64,000 nt of DNA from Antennarius striatus (Eukaryota; Chordata; Actinopteri; Lophiiformes; Antennariidae). Below the pieces are notes generated by a model. It did no database searches. It was given only the letters and a program-made list of their open reading frames with translations, and was not told the DNA's origin. A program made the position numbers and the translations under genes. The DNA is taken from NCBI RefSeq assembly GCF_040054535.1, contig NC_090795.1, forward strand, positions 7,789,501 to 7,853,500, read 5' to 3'. Position 1 is the first letter of the stretch; every line of letters begins with the position of its first letter. Shown in pieces: positions 18,401 through 29,960 of the stretch.

Positions 18401-19548
18401 GGAGAAGCTGTCCACTTTTTTCCCACATATTCACAGTGGAAGATGTTTATAATCTGCAGAAATGCTGATCTGGGTTCATATGAATGCAAATGTCCTTCCA
18501 AGTTTATCAGAGCATCAACAAACAGCTTTCACTCTGACCCATAATGCAACAAAGGTGTGGAGTAATCTCTTCAAACTTGCTCCTTGGCTAAGCCACAGGT
18601 TTGGTCCTGGGGCCCAGAGTCTCTACCAAAGAACCCCCCCCCCATACCAGCCTCAGATAAGCACACTGTTGATATCATGGTTTCCCCTGTTTTTTAAAAG
18701 AGAAAATCCCAATGGGGTTCCCTTATTAGCATGTGCAGCGTAGCAGTCGGTGGGAATAATAATGTGCTCTCACACAACATAACTATTCCTGTTGAAACTA
18801 AATGGTCCCAGCCAGCAGCCAAGCTAAAAAACAGCAAGGTGGAAGATGCGGAAATAATTGTGATGAAAGGAAGATTACTTTGAAATCTGCAGATGATTTG
18901 TGCCAAACATTTTTGGTTCATGTTAGAGCAATTTGTGGAAAGGAGTGTGGTTAAAGGTGGTGCTTCGTGAAAGCTGACCAGTAAACTGGTAACATATACC
19001 CTCTGTTTTATTTATGTGGACAAAATTTAGAGTTTATGCTGAGTTCAAGCAACTTTGGAAAAGAAAAAAAGAAGTAAGAGTGAGTGATTGCCCTTAAAAA
19101 TCAAGACAGTGGGGAGCTGAAAGAAGCACTCCCCTGTGTTGCAATATTAACAAAATAATTTTGAGATAGGTTCGCCAAATTTGACTTATGATTATTATCA
19201 ATCTTTTATAACTTTGTGAAGTAAAAGTATCCTTTATGCCACCCAAGGGCCCTCTCCTGACTAGGCTTGACTATATCTACACCCTAATTTCAGGCAGGCA
19301 CACACAGAAAGTCTAAATATTATTTTAAAGCTCTGGTCAGGATTTTTTTTGGCTTGTGTACAGCACGTCTCTAAGAAGACCCCTGCTGATTTCATGAATT
19401 TTGGGGTGACGTTAGACCATCCAGCACTGAGCATACACAGGTTTATATTCTGAGAATGGACTCAAAGCCTTTATGGCCAGAGAGTATCTATTAATAAAAA
19501 AAAATTCTGACCTCATGTACACCAAGACTGATAATTTCTGCTCCTCCG
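15432..19548. other. Gene-free interval
   Basis: About 4 kb without supported exons or clear repeats. It includes a CA run and a long T-run at 16453-16488 and a C-run at 18637-18644. A remnant of the upstream LINE may continue to about 15560. Nothing else stands out. Confidence 0.35.
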
Positions 19549-19562
19549 CCAGTAGATGGCGG
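19549..19562 (+). promoter_or_regulatory. CTCF consensus match
   Basis: CCAGTAGATGGCGG matches CCASYAGRKGGCRS at all 14 positions, inside a short CpG-rich island (about 19541-19680) in otherwise AT-rich DNA. Orientation is plus, the same as the candidate at 12148. Confidence 0.5.
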
Positions 19563-20219
19563 TATATGAACACGGAAGTCCCGTCCCCCGACGAGCGTGA
19601 GGGCCTCGGTGTCCCGGCGCTTCCAGCCGCTCCTCAGCTCCGTACGCGCAGCGGCCAGCGGTCAGAGGGACACCCGATCTGTCCTCATTACCTTCTTCTC
19701 AACTCGGCACTAATCATCTCAGAGGACAATTCATCAATGAAAATAAAGAAAAACAATCCTTAGCCTAATTAAGATTTTAATTATAAATTTAAATGTATGC
19801 ACTATTTTGAGACAAAAAACTTTTAAATCATTGTGCTTCTATTGGAAAATAATTGTCGTTCACCGATTCAAATGTTTATATTGAATTTTCTTAATTGCAA
19901 CAATAAAGAAATATATTATCTATTATTTACAAACAAAAATTAATGCATAAAAAAATTCGACAAAAGTCACAAAATGAAATAAAATGAAATAAAATTAAAA
20001 TTATCTGCACAAATGTGTCAATTTCAAAATATTTTAAAAACTCTACTAATAAAAACTGGTAAAATTATATTTAGAAAATACAGAAAATGAGTGTGTTATG
20101 TTTGTATTGTTGTGATAATTTCAGCTTAAATAACCCATATAACAAGAAATATCAGAATATGTATATTATAATGAATATTGAAGAATTCTGCAACTGTGTA
20201 AATTGCATGGATTATTATT

Positions 20220-20351
20220 TATATAATATAATATAATATAATATAATATAATATAATATAATATAATATAATATAATATAATATAATATAATATAATATA
20301 ATATAATATAATATAATATAATATAATATAATATAATATAATATAATATAA
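20220..20351. repeat. (ATAAT)n pentanucleotide array
   Basis: About 26 copies of a 5-bp unit with hardly an interruption, in a region that is already about 80% AT for 600 bases. Confidence 0.97.
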
Positions 20352-22065
20352 AATTATATTAGATAATATAGTATAACAAAACATAAGATATTTTGACTGT
20401 CTTTTTAGTAAGGGTAATTATTATATTTTTGTAACTGTGGACAAAATTTAAATTCCATAATATAATGAATGAAAATCTATATAAATAATTATTCAAACTT
20501 TTATAAAGTATATTGTTGACTTATTGGGGATGAATTATTTTAAACAATATTATCTATTGATCAACTGTACTGAAAAGAGGTGATTCATGCTCTCCGATCC
20601 GGTTGAGCAGCAGTATGGCCTACAGTAAATATCTCACTCACAGCAGAGTATCATGTCAGAGGTTTAGGATTAAGGGACAAGACACTGGATGACCGATTGC
20701 ATGAGAGGGGCAGCAGGTCTGAGCCAACCCTGACCCAAGAAGGACTATTGATTTTGAAGACATGGAGAAGTTTAGGTTTGAAGTCTAAAGTGTCCACAAT
20801 TAACGAAAACAAAAATTTTATACTGTAATTGGTTTGAGAGAAAGCTTTATAAATCTTTATAAAAAAGCTTTAAAAGATTTATAAATCAGTATTTGCATCA
20901 TAAAATAACTGTAATGATTAAAAAGATGAAATGCAATGCAAGAAAATGCAATTTAAATTCCAAATTAAATGCACAAATAACTCCAACATTAGTCCCCAGG
21001 AATCAAATGAGTTTTCACTTTTAATTCAGGTTTGAAGTCAACCCTGTCAAGCCTTCAATAACGCTCCCACCTGTCCTGGAGAGTGATAAAGCTCTTCATC
21101 TCACTTGCATGCTTTGCCAGGAAGTGACGGCCTAGTGCTCCTACTTAATGACTTCCACAGGATAGGCTGCGCATGACAGACGCCGGAGAATCAGCCCTCA
21201 TCACATCGCTGCATACGCACACACAGACACATGCACACCAGTACTGTCTGTCAGAGGGATACTACACTTCGGTCCAGCACGTCTCAGTGTTGCCTGTGTT
21301 TGCATAAGGTTGATTTTCACAACTGGAAAGTAATAGCCATCTGTCCAGGCAGGCTGGAGGGGTATCATATGTGAGCAGGTAACCGACGGCTGTTAAAATC
21401 ACACACACTCTATCCTCAGCTCGTCTTACTCTCTTCCCCTCTCTCACTCTCTAACACACATTCACATACAGGGAAGTGTTAGGTGAAATTTAGCGCAGGT
21501 GCCTTTCTGTCAAAAAGTCCTACACTGGTACGTACCAGAGCGTGGCATTGATGGCGGTGATGATTTATTGGTGTAATATTTGCTAGAGGCAGCCATGAAG
21601 GTGGAAGTGTGGATGATACAAAATCTATTCAGGAAAAATGTAGTTTGTAGTTGGACCGCTGCTCATAAAGAAGGTCAGAGCCAGCCAGTCTGGTCAACAT
21701 AATTCCAAGCCGACACTTATGACCAGACTGACAGGTGAGTGGAGTCAGTCAGGTCGAAGCTACTTTTATTCCCAGGCCTTGTTTCTCCAGGTAATGTGGG
21801 AAGGCGAGCCCACCCACCCCCACCCCCCACCCTTGGCCCTCGCTCATAGGGCGTGTTCGACCCCGTGATGACATGTGACCTCTTCAATGGCCCTCCCGAG
21901 CCGCATCTGTCATTCCGCGCAATCCCGGTCCCATTTTCATCTCAGGGTAAGCTGGAAATTACAGGAAAGAACAGTGGAAGCTTCCTCTTTGTTAGAGCAA
22001 ATCTGAGTCCAATCATTTACAACAACTAAACCACACCATGAAGAGTTTATAGAGCATATACTGTA
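20352..22065. other. Gene-free interval with a complex block at 21040-21230
   Basis: No exons are supported. The section 21040-21230 is GC-balanced and non-repetitive and stands out from its surroundings; it could be a conserved element. Poly-C-rich sequence occurs at 21811-21833. Confidence 0.35.
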
Positions 22066-22405
22066 CAGCGCGCCCTCGTTCCTCGCGATTAATGCGTTCC
22101 AGGAACCACTTGCGATTAACGAATTCCGCGATAGAGCGACGAATTATTTGTCTTATTATTTACGGTAATTTAAACATTTATGAACCCTGTCCATGCTGAT
22201 ATTAAACCACCTTCCATCTGTGTTACTTATTCACACACTCTTATCAACTGTTTAAAGCACTTTTTTTGTCTCACGTAAGTCCGAGACTCAAGGACCAGAG
22301 TCTACATCCGGATACTGTCAGCCAATAAAATGTGCGTACGGTATCACGTGACTGCCTACCAAAAATCTGCGATGAGCTGAAGTCACGAGCGTTGAGGGCG
22401 CACTG
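22066..22405. mobile_element. 340-bp pogo/Tigger-like MITE
   Basis: The element begins CAGCGCGCCCTC and ends GAGGGCGCACTG. The terminal inverted repeats match at 11 of 12 bases, start with CAG, and are flanked on both sides by TA (22064-22065, 22406-22407), the duplication expected of Tc1/mariner-superfamily elements. Subterminal sequence has the CTCG..CGCGATTAATGCGTTCCAG style seen in pogo/Tigger-type elements. It carries no transposase frame, so it would move only with help from an autonomous relative. Confidence 0.78.
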
Positions 22406-22407
22406 TA

Positions 22408-25074
22408 CAGTCAAAATATTTTGCAAGTTTTCCTTATGCTTCCGTCCTGTTATGTATTGTTTTACTCTCAGTATTAAAATTTGTGGATTTGTGCCTTGAA
22501 AGGAGAAAATTCCCCAATGCATAGTTACTCATTTTAACATCTCATTATTCAGAGGATGGAGCGGGTGTTCATTTATTCCCTGTGCTATCTGTAATGGTCT
22601 AATTACCCTCTAAAAGCCTCTCCATTGGCGTCTGTGTAATGAAGCCCCTGCAGACTATACAGGTTGATATGTGACTGCCGTCAACTCGCCCCCGCTGTAC
22701 CCTGACTCCCCTTTTCTTCCACCTCATCCAGCCTCGAGGGCCAAATGCGGACTGACCAGCAGCGATCTGTCTGCACAGGACAAGTCGGACGCAGACGGAA
22801 GCCACTGAGGTGGAACATACAGGAGAGCTTCTGACAAGATAAAGATATCAGCAGCAGACAAGGGCAAAGGAACATATTGACGGAGAGGGCCTCTCTCAGG
22901 GCACGCTGACATCAGATACCTGCTATTTAAAACAGTAGTTTCGCTTGCTCATGGATTTGTCCGTGCTGCAGCGCCATACCCTAACTGGGAGGGCCACGGA
23001 CTCTCTCTTTTGCTATTTTTCCCTCCTCCCTCTTCATCTTCCTCGTTCTTTAACCCTCTTTTACACGGTGTCAAGCAGACAAACACAGTCACCCCTATAA
23101 CTGCTAATGCCGCCAACATAAGGCTCCATCTTTGGCCCCTAGTGAAACTGGAATATGTTATGGAGTTCCAAAGTGGATCATATTAAAATGGTCCTCCCGT
23201 CTTTATCCCAGATTCTTCTTCATGGGTCGATTCAGACTTAACCATTAGCGTTGCTCTAGTCTTTCAGTGCAACTGGGGGCCCATCTCTGGATTGTCTGGC
23301 TGAGTGCCAATGCCCCTCTGAGGACGGATGCTGGGATCCAGTCTAACCATTGGCCATGTATTGTGTGGAGCTAAGTGACATTGAGATTTGGGCAACAGCT
23401 GAAAGTCTACGGCAATGTGAGGCTGCATGGGGGAGGGTTCAATCTGGCTCTGAGCGCCCTCAAAATCACACAAAGTATCACACAGAAATGTAGCAGTTGT
23501 GTGTCGCAGGAGTTGGTTTTTTCCTTCTAATAGTTTCATTATATTTTTTTCTCTACATTTCATTAGTAAACATCTATGTATATAATTTTTCTGGAGTCTG
23601 TTTTATCTATTTTAGGCTCGATGAAGCTTATTTAAATGAACATATCCGTTCAGTTTAAATGCACCCAGAGAATAATCAATCTCCACATTTCTGGGTGACT
23701 TCAGACCATCATTGTTCAGATATTTCATCTTTCATCCCTAATGCAGGAATTCAAAATGTATTTTTTGTGTTACACACATATTGCTTTGTTTCATTCACCT
23801 ATCGGGACATTCCTTCCCCTTTCCCAACCCATTAACCCACTCCGTCTACTGTACACTGGTCTCTCTTTTCCTTACCCCCCCTCCAGTCAGCGACTAGCCC
23901 CTCCCATGTCCCAAAGCCCATTATAGCCCCTTAGTCCCCTTCCCCGTCACCAGCTCTCCCCCCTCCTGTCGCATACCCCTGCCCCTGCCTTGTCACACCC
24001 CTACACTGATGGATGGTCAGGGTCAGTGGTTCAGCTGTGGAGTTCAAGCCTGCAGGCTCCATGGACACCCCCCACCCCCCACCCACCCCAGTCTTGTACA
24101 TGCCCTCCCTTTTTTTTTACTACTACTCCGTCTCTCTCCTCCTTCTCAGATGAAAACAATGTCAGAAACCCAAAGCTGGGCACTCAGCTGAGAAAACTCA
24201 TAACTCTCCCCCCCAGCGCCCACCTTCTCCAACACTCACTGTTAACACTTTCATTCCGCACTGGGCCCTCAAATAGTCCCGGCTTAGTGGGGCCACATAA
24301 ATCACTGGAAGGGTCAGACTGGGCCTAGAGTCAGGCCTCACCTCATGTTGAATGGGTGGAGGAAAGTCATTCACTGTCACTGCTGTGTGAGTTATCTCTT
24401 TATAATGACGCCTCTTGGCTGTCTGTGAATGTGTGGAAGCACATGTGTGTGAAAAGGTGAACGTGTGTTATTCGGCTTTTTAAAAAATAACTCCTCAGGT
24501 TTATTTTTCACATTTGAGCTAAATTAGAAGAATCAGTTTTGCTGCAGTTTGTTGAGTTTTGCGTGAGCTCAGCTCTTTCTCTGTGATGCTGTTTACAGGG
24601 CGACTGCTTGGTTTCACATTAGTGGCGCTCAGGCCACGTACCTCCTGATCGCCCCTATCCCATCGGCTCCAGAGCTGGGGTATCTGGACAGTCTCATGTT
24701 CTAGACTTGAATCTATACCGACACACACTCTGCTCTTATGCTAATCACAATGTTTAGGAACATTGAACCGACAACGGAGGTCGGGACAGGGTTTGGGAGG
24801 AAGGCCTGACGAATTCCAGTAGTTTTGAAATGTGGCAATTATCAGCATTAGCCTGCACCCCCAACCCGAACCGCCAAAGTGAGCGGAAATGGCAGCAATC
24901 AGGCCCGATTTCCCTCAGAGATGCTGGATGGGCTGGACACACACACATCCCAGAGACATGGACCCTCCGTCAAGGAAGGAGAGCAGCACCAGAACCCGGC
25001 AAGCCTCTGACAGATGGGAGCTAAGCGGGGCAAGTCCTGGGGCTGACAGCAATGTTGCCAAAATTGCCCTTGGA
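22408..25074. other. Gene-free interval, pyrimidine-rich in part
   Basis: No supported exon. From about 23810 to 24250 the plus strand is strongly C/T rich with several C-runs. The blocks 22560-22960 and 24780-24960 are GC-balanced, complex sequence that could be conserved regulatory DNA, but nothing specific can be shown. Confidence 0.35.
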
Positions 25075-25205
25075 TTGACTAACAATTAAGATATCAAAAG
25101 AGATCATGGCAGCTCACTGACAGCTGCTTCAATTGTTTGCACCTGCTCTTCTGGTGTACTGCACATGTCTGGCATGGATTAGGCCGACTCGTGCTGGCCA
25201 CATTT
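25075..25205. promoter_or_regulatory. Candidate conserved enhancer block A
   Basis: Non-repetitive sequence with AACAATTAAGATATCAAAAG (homeodomain and TCF/LEF-like), CACTGACAGCTGCTTC (TALE/E-box composite), CAATTGTTTGCACCTG (SOX/forkhead-like plus E-box). No alignment was possible; the call rests on motif density and position. Confidence 0.35.
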
Positions 25206-25518
25206 CACCTTTCCACAAGTGATTTACTCCAGAATCATCCTCCTGCCTTGTTTAACACACCCTCTAGCTGCTCTTCTGTTAGAAAGAGAGTGGAGGTGGG
25301 AAATTGTTAGCACGGTCGTTAGCAGCATTGTTATACATCCCTCATCTCTGATTTTCATACTGTAAAACACTTGGCTCGGGTACCGTAGATGTCTCAACAT
25401 ATGTTGGTTTTCAGGGTGATAGAAACAGATGACTTTCCCTTTCACATACGGGCCAACTCGGGGAATACACACATATATACATATATATATATATAATCTG
25501 TGTGTGGGTCAGGGATTT

Positions 25519-25675
25519 TCTGGAGCCTGTGGAAGCTGGCTATGGGTGAGAGGTGGGGTACACCCCGGATAAGATGCCTAGCTCATAATGGGGCCAAAAT
25601 GAAAGACAATTCAAACAAACAATGAAGTGCGTTCACACTCACCTATGGACAATTTGGTGAGACCAACTCACCTAA
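25519..25675 (+). repeat. Common teleost interspersed repeat fragment
   Basis: The order of phrases (TGGAGCCTGT...AGCTGGCTATGGGTGAGAGG, GGGGTACACCCCGGATAAG, TTCACACTCACCTATGGACA, ATTTGGTGAGACCAACTCAC) corresponds to a dispersed repeat found in many fish genomes (GGAGCCTATCCCAGCT...GGGTACACCCTGGACAGGTCGCCAG...TTCACACCTATGGACAATTTAGAG). I cannot name the family securely. It abuts a TAT microsatellite. Confidence 0.65.
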
Positions 25676-25676
25676 G

Positions 25677-25866
<190 letters not shown>

Positions 25867-26119
25867 GAGTGAGTGGTAATGTTGAACTTGATTTGACATT
25901 ATTCAAGTTGGTTGCTTGGAAATTAACTGACTGACTTAAATAACCTCAATTTAAAATGTGAAATTATTTACTGTCCTTCAGTAAATAATGTTTTTGGAGC
26001 GTTTTCCTTTTTTTCTTATTTCTAATCTTTAAGTTTTTAATTCCTTCATAATTAAAGATAAAATATAGTTTTAAAAAGAAATTCAAAAATATTAAAATAG
26101 GACTTAAAACTTTGCCTTA

Positions 26120-26165
26120 AAAACATTAATAGTTTAAAATTATGATTTTAAACTATTAATGTTTT
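26120..26165. repeat. Perfect 21-bp inverted repeat with a 4-base loop
   Basis: Bases 26120-26140 are the exact reverse complement of 26145-26165, separated by TATG. The arm contains ATTAATAGTTTAAAAT. The surrounding 200 bases are also AT-rich with further partial symmetry. Confidence 0.95.
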
Positions 26166-26226
26166 AAATTATTAAAATTATTAGCCTCTTTTCACAGTAT
26201 GCAGGGAAGCAGAAACACAGATTGTA

Positions 26227-26228
<2 letters not shown>

Positions 26229-26303
<75 letters not shown>

Positions 26304-26355
26304 GTGTGTGTGTGTGTTTGAGAGGAGAGCGAGAGTGAGAGAGAGAGAGAGAGAC
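26229..26355. repeat. (TG)n followed by (GA)n
   Basis: About 44 TG units with one CG variant near 26299, then after TTTGAG a GA-rich tract at 26319-26355. Confidence 0.97.
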
Positions 26356-27379
26356 AGAGAGAATGTCTGATTATAAAGCTTGCAGAACAAACAGGGCAGC
26401 TCTCTCTTGTTATCTCCCCATCAGGTTTAGGCTCCATTAAAACTGCCCTCCCCCACTGCACAATAACACCAATATTCTCTGTGTGCTGTCATTGTCCAGG
26501 CTCATAAGGCATGGCTGCCATTTTTTTTTTACTTGACAGAAAGCTTCCTCTTTGTGTGCGCATGTGTGTGTGTCAGTTCGTGACAACAGTATTGCTTATG
26601 GGCTTGTAGAGGAGCCGGTTACTGAAGTACATCTCTGAAAAAGAACAGGAAGGACGGATGTAGAGGTGGCAGTCCCAGCACACACACACGCACACACGCA
26701 CACATGCACACACGCACACACACCACTCCTCCCCTTGTCTGGCAGGGGGAGACAAGGCCAGTTGTACCCAGTGCCAACCCCTCTGGAGCCAGTCCAGTCC
26801 TGCTGGACCTTCTGGATCATATTCTGGTGTGGGCCGTTGTGGCTGGTTGGTCCCACTGTGTAACTCTAGCTCTGTCTCTGACACAGTACAGGTATGTCCC
26901 CTGTGGCCCAGATTACCAGGGGACTGTGTAAACAGCCCTGCTAATCTGAGGAAGTATCCTGTTGGCATATTTGTGAAGCCTGCCCCAGCGACAGCTTTGG
27001 TATTTCATTCAGACGGCCATTGTGGACATTTTAAGACCGACAGCTGAGGGGAAATTCAACTAATTAAATTTTAAAATCATAGTGATGGATCACCTCATGT
27101 GTGGAAAAACATTTTTCTGTTTTTATTCCTTCACACATCATCACGTGAGGAATTCTTTTGGTTTAAATGCACAAGGGAAGGGAAAAAAAGTCTCAATGAG
27201 AGCTGAAAGAAGTACAATGATTCTGGTCTGAATCAGTTAAGTACAAGCATAAAACAAAACAAATAGATACGTGCTTTGAAATCTGTCAATCTAATTTTAA
27301 ATAACGCAGTCTAAAACAAACATGTTCAATAAAAGCAGAGAAAATCCTTCAAATGACCGCAGCAAAAAATTGCCTCATC
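26356..27379. other. Gene-free interval with a complex block at 26950-27060
   Basis: No exon is supported. CA-rich sequence lies at 26679-26722. The section 26950-27060 contains GGCCATTGTGGAC (SOX-like) and CAACTAATTAAATTTTAAAA (homeodomain-like) and could be part of a regulatory element. Confidence 0.35.
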
Positions 27380-27640
27380 ACCTGCCCTGCCTTTTTTGTC
27401 ATGGGAGATTGAGATCCTGCATCTTTGAGTCACTTTAATCTACTAACAGCTCAGGCTTGTGCCACTCGGTCATTTCTCCGGCCCTCTTTCCATTGTTGTA
27501 TATGTCATCTCCAGGCAGACACTGTTTAGATATTAATGCTGCGTGATGAGATGGCCTCCTTACAAGGCCGCCCTTACTGGATAATTGATCATGCAGTGAA
27601 TGACATGATGTGGTTCAGGTTTAGGTCTCACCCCTCCACC
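27380..27640. promoter_or_regulatory. Candidate conserved enhancer block B
   Basis: GC-balanced, non-repetitive sequence with TTTCCATTGTTGTATATGTC (SOX-like CCATTGT at 27490-27496), GATATTAATGCTGCGTGATG, GATAATTGATCATGCAGTG and TTCAGGTTTAGG, which resembles the SIX-factor motif TCAGGTTTC. No alignment was available. Confidence 0.38.
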
Positions 27641-28089
27641 GTGATGTTCAACTTCTTTTCTTTCTTTTTTTTTTTTTTTGCAGCGCACCTTTTCCTTATT
27701 GCGACAATTTCTCATTGTTTGGTCCAAAAATGAGCATTTGTCAGATACTCATCTGTAGATGATGAAGTTGAAGATTTGCAAAGGAGGAGGAGGAGGAGGA
27801 CCTGATTCGTATCCTTGCTAAAACGGAAAGGAGAACAATCTTGCTTTCAATTAGGAAAAAAAAACAGAACTTACCGGAAAATCCTGAGAGGCATAAATTA
27901 CACATTAAATAATAATTCTTCCTGTAGAATGCAAACAAGTTTAAAAAAAAATCTCTCAGTGGTTTCTTTGATGACTTTTCTGTTGCAGTAACTAATCCCG
28001 TGGCCAAATGAGAGAAGTAATGAGCATTCTTTTCTGACATGAGTGTGTTTATAGGAGCACAACTCTAGCATGTAAAAAGAGATGCATGG

Positions 28090-28560
28090 AAGCACTTCTT
28101 TTCCTTGGAATAAAGTGATTAAGGATCTCTCCCCCATCTTTTTTCTCCCGCTCTCAGCCAAAGAACATAGCTTTCTGCATGTCAGTCGATCATCGCTGCA
28201 ACTTGACATCCTGACCCGGACATTTAATTTATTGATCGTCATTTTATTCGGATGTAAGAAGCCTTTGCTCTTTTAAATTAATCCAGGTTAATTTGGCCGG
28301 GCCCCCATCCCACCCAGCATGAATAGACCCTCTGTTGGGCAGAGCTGGCCCTGGCCACCCAGTTTTATGGGAATCTGCAGTGAATTAGAAAATCTGTCAA
28401 TGCGAGAGGAGCTCTGCTGCACGGATATGCCGTGTCACTCCACCTGTAAAAGAACTGCTCTTTGTCCATTATCTCCCAGGCTTACCTGAGGAGAGTTAAC
28501 CTTGAGGTCAATAACATCTCCATGGTGTTTCATGACTGGCTGGGCCTGGGCCGGGGGTCT
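28090..28560. promoter_or_regulatory. Candidate conserved enhancer block C
   Basis: A 470-base non-repetitive block with TAAATTAATCCAGGTTAATT, a GC-rich centre, and several TAAT/ATTA cores. It carries no long open frame and no simple repeat, unlike the DNA around it. Confidence 0.35.
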
Positions 28561-29269
28561 AAGGAGAGCCATTGTTAACACGGGGTCTGCAGACCCACAC
28601 TTCCTCCCTCTTTGGCTCTCCCCATCAAATACCTCTGGGAAACGGATCTGTAAAGAGCAGTGACGGGAGCCATAAAGATGTGATCACTTTCACAGGAAAG
28701 AGCAGCCACTGTACCGGTTTGTCTTTATTAAGGTTCATAGAAATGGTTCATTCTTTTAAATGAAGTTACCGCAACAGGGTAGAGTTCTTTTACCTTAAAA
28801 CATTTTAAATTCAGACTCCTAAATTCTCTCTCCCCTAACACTCCTCCATCCATGCTCTGCATCCTTGAAACCAAGGAAGAAGAATCTTTAACCTCTCTGC
28901 CTTTTATTTCTCCCTCTTGAATGATTCATGCTCCTCTCTATAGCTCGGTCTTTGGAGTCGGTATTCAAATCTAAGCATCCCAGATTGGACTGCAATTTGC
29001 TTGTGCATATCTATTGCTATCCCCATAATCATCCTCATGGTAGAAATAATTGTAAGATTGTAGGAAAGTTTTGGGTTGTTATCCAAGGGAGATATCAATT
29101 ATTTTGTCATAGCAGTACAGTATGCTCTAAATCCCACATAAAAGAAATTCATGTTTACATTTGCCAGGAAAAGATTTATAGCATAAACAGACCTGTTTAG
29201 CAATAAAAATAAATTTTAAGGCCTTATTATGATAGTATAAACAATTAAAAACAGTCGTCTGCGGCATTA
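28561..29269. other. Gene-free interval
   Basis: Ordinary mixed sequence with no supported exon or repeat; several AT-rich runs. Confidence 0.35.
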
Positions 29270-29960
29270 ATTTGATTATTTTCAATTTGGCGGCGACCTT
29301 ACACAAATGGACTCATAATCACTAGTCAGTCGAGGCAGTCTGTTTGGAAACGCACTCCTGTTTAGACAGAGCCATTTGAATAGGATGTGACCTGCATGTA
29401 AATGGTGGGTTGAGACCAGCAAGCAGACAGGTGTGGAGAACAGGTATGTCCAGGTGTGCTGCTGCTGACAAGGACACACTGATCTGTGTGTTGCTGTTTG
29501 TCATCCGGCTACAAATCAGACAAATATGTAATTTACCCGTCCAGAGAATGATTCTCTGTGGTTAAATGAAGTATCATTTAACTCGCTTGCTGCAGTGATA
29601 TTTTCGACTTTTTAGCCTGTGTAATTCTCTGTCAGAGCACATGGGGAACAAAGGATTTGCCTAATTTGAGTGGGTATTTTCAAGTCAGTCAAGCATTTGT
29701 CAACAAAGGCCAACAAAGCGAGACAGACAGCTCCGCGCTACACAAGCCGACAGTAAATTAAACAGTGCTGGACTGATTACCGCTTGCTGCCCAAAGTGGA
29801 TTTGTTTTACCAAACAAAAGCAGAGACAAATGTCTTTTATTGAGGTACGCATGGGAAACATGTCTTTTTCCCATGTTAAACACAACCATGCGTGCCGTGA
29901 TTCTGCAGCGCTCCGGCGAGGCCAATCAGGATATTGATCTGACTTGCAGAGTTGGTTGCT
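29270..29960. promoter_or_regulatory. Candidate conserved enhancer block D
   Basis: Complex sequence including CATTAATTTGATTATTTTCA, TGGCGGCGACC, AACAAAGGCCAACAAAGCGA and AGGCCAATCAGGATATTGAT (CCAAT box plus GATATTGAT). No gene signal is present. Boundaries are approximate. Confidence 0.32.

Noticed and set aside
27660..27685. Poly-T followed by GCAG as a splice acceptor
   Set aside because: No coding sequence follows and the T-run looks like a simple repeat.
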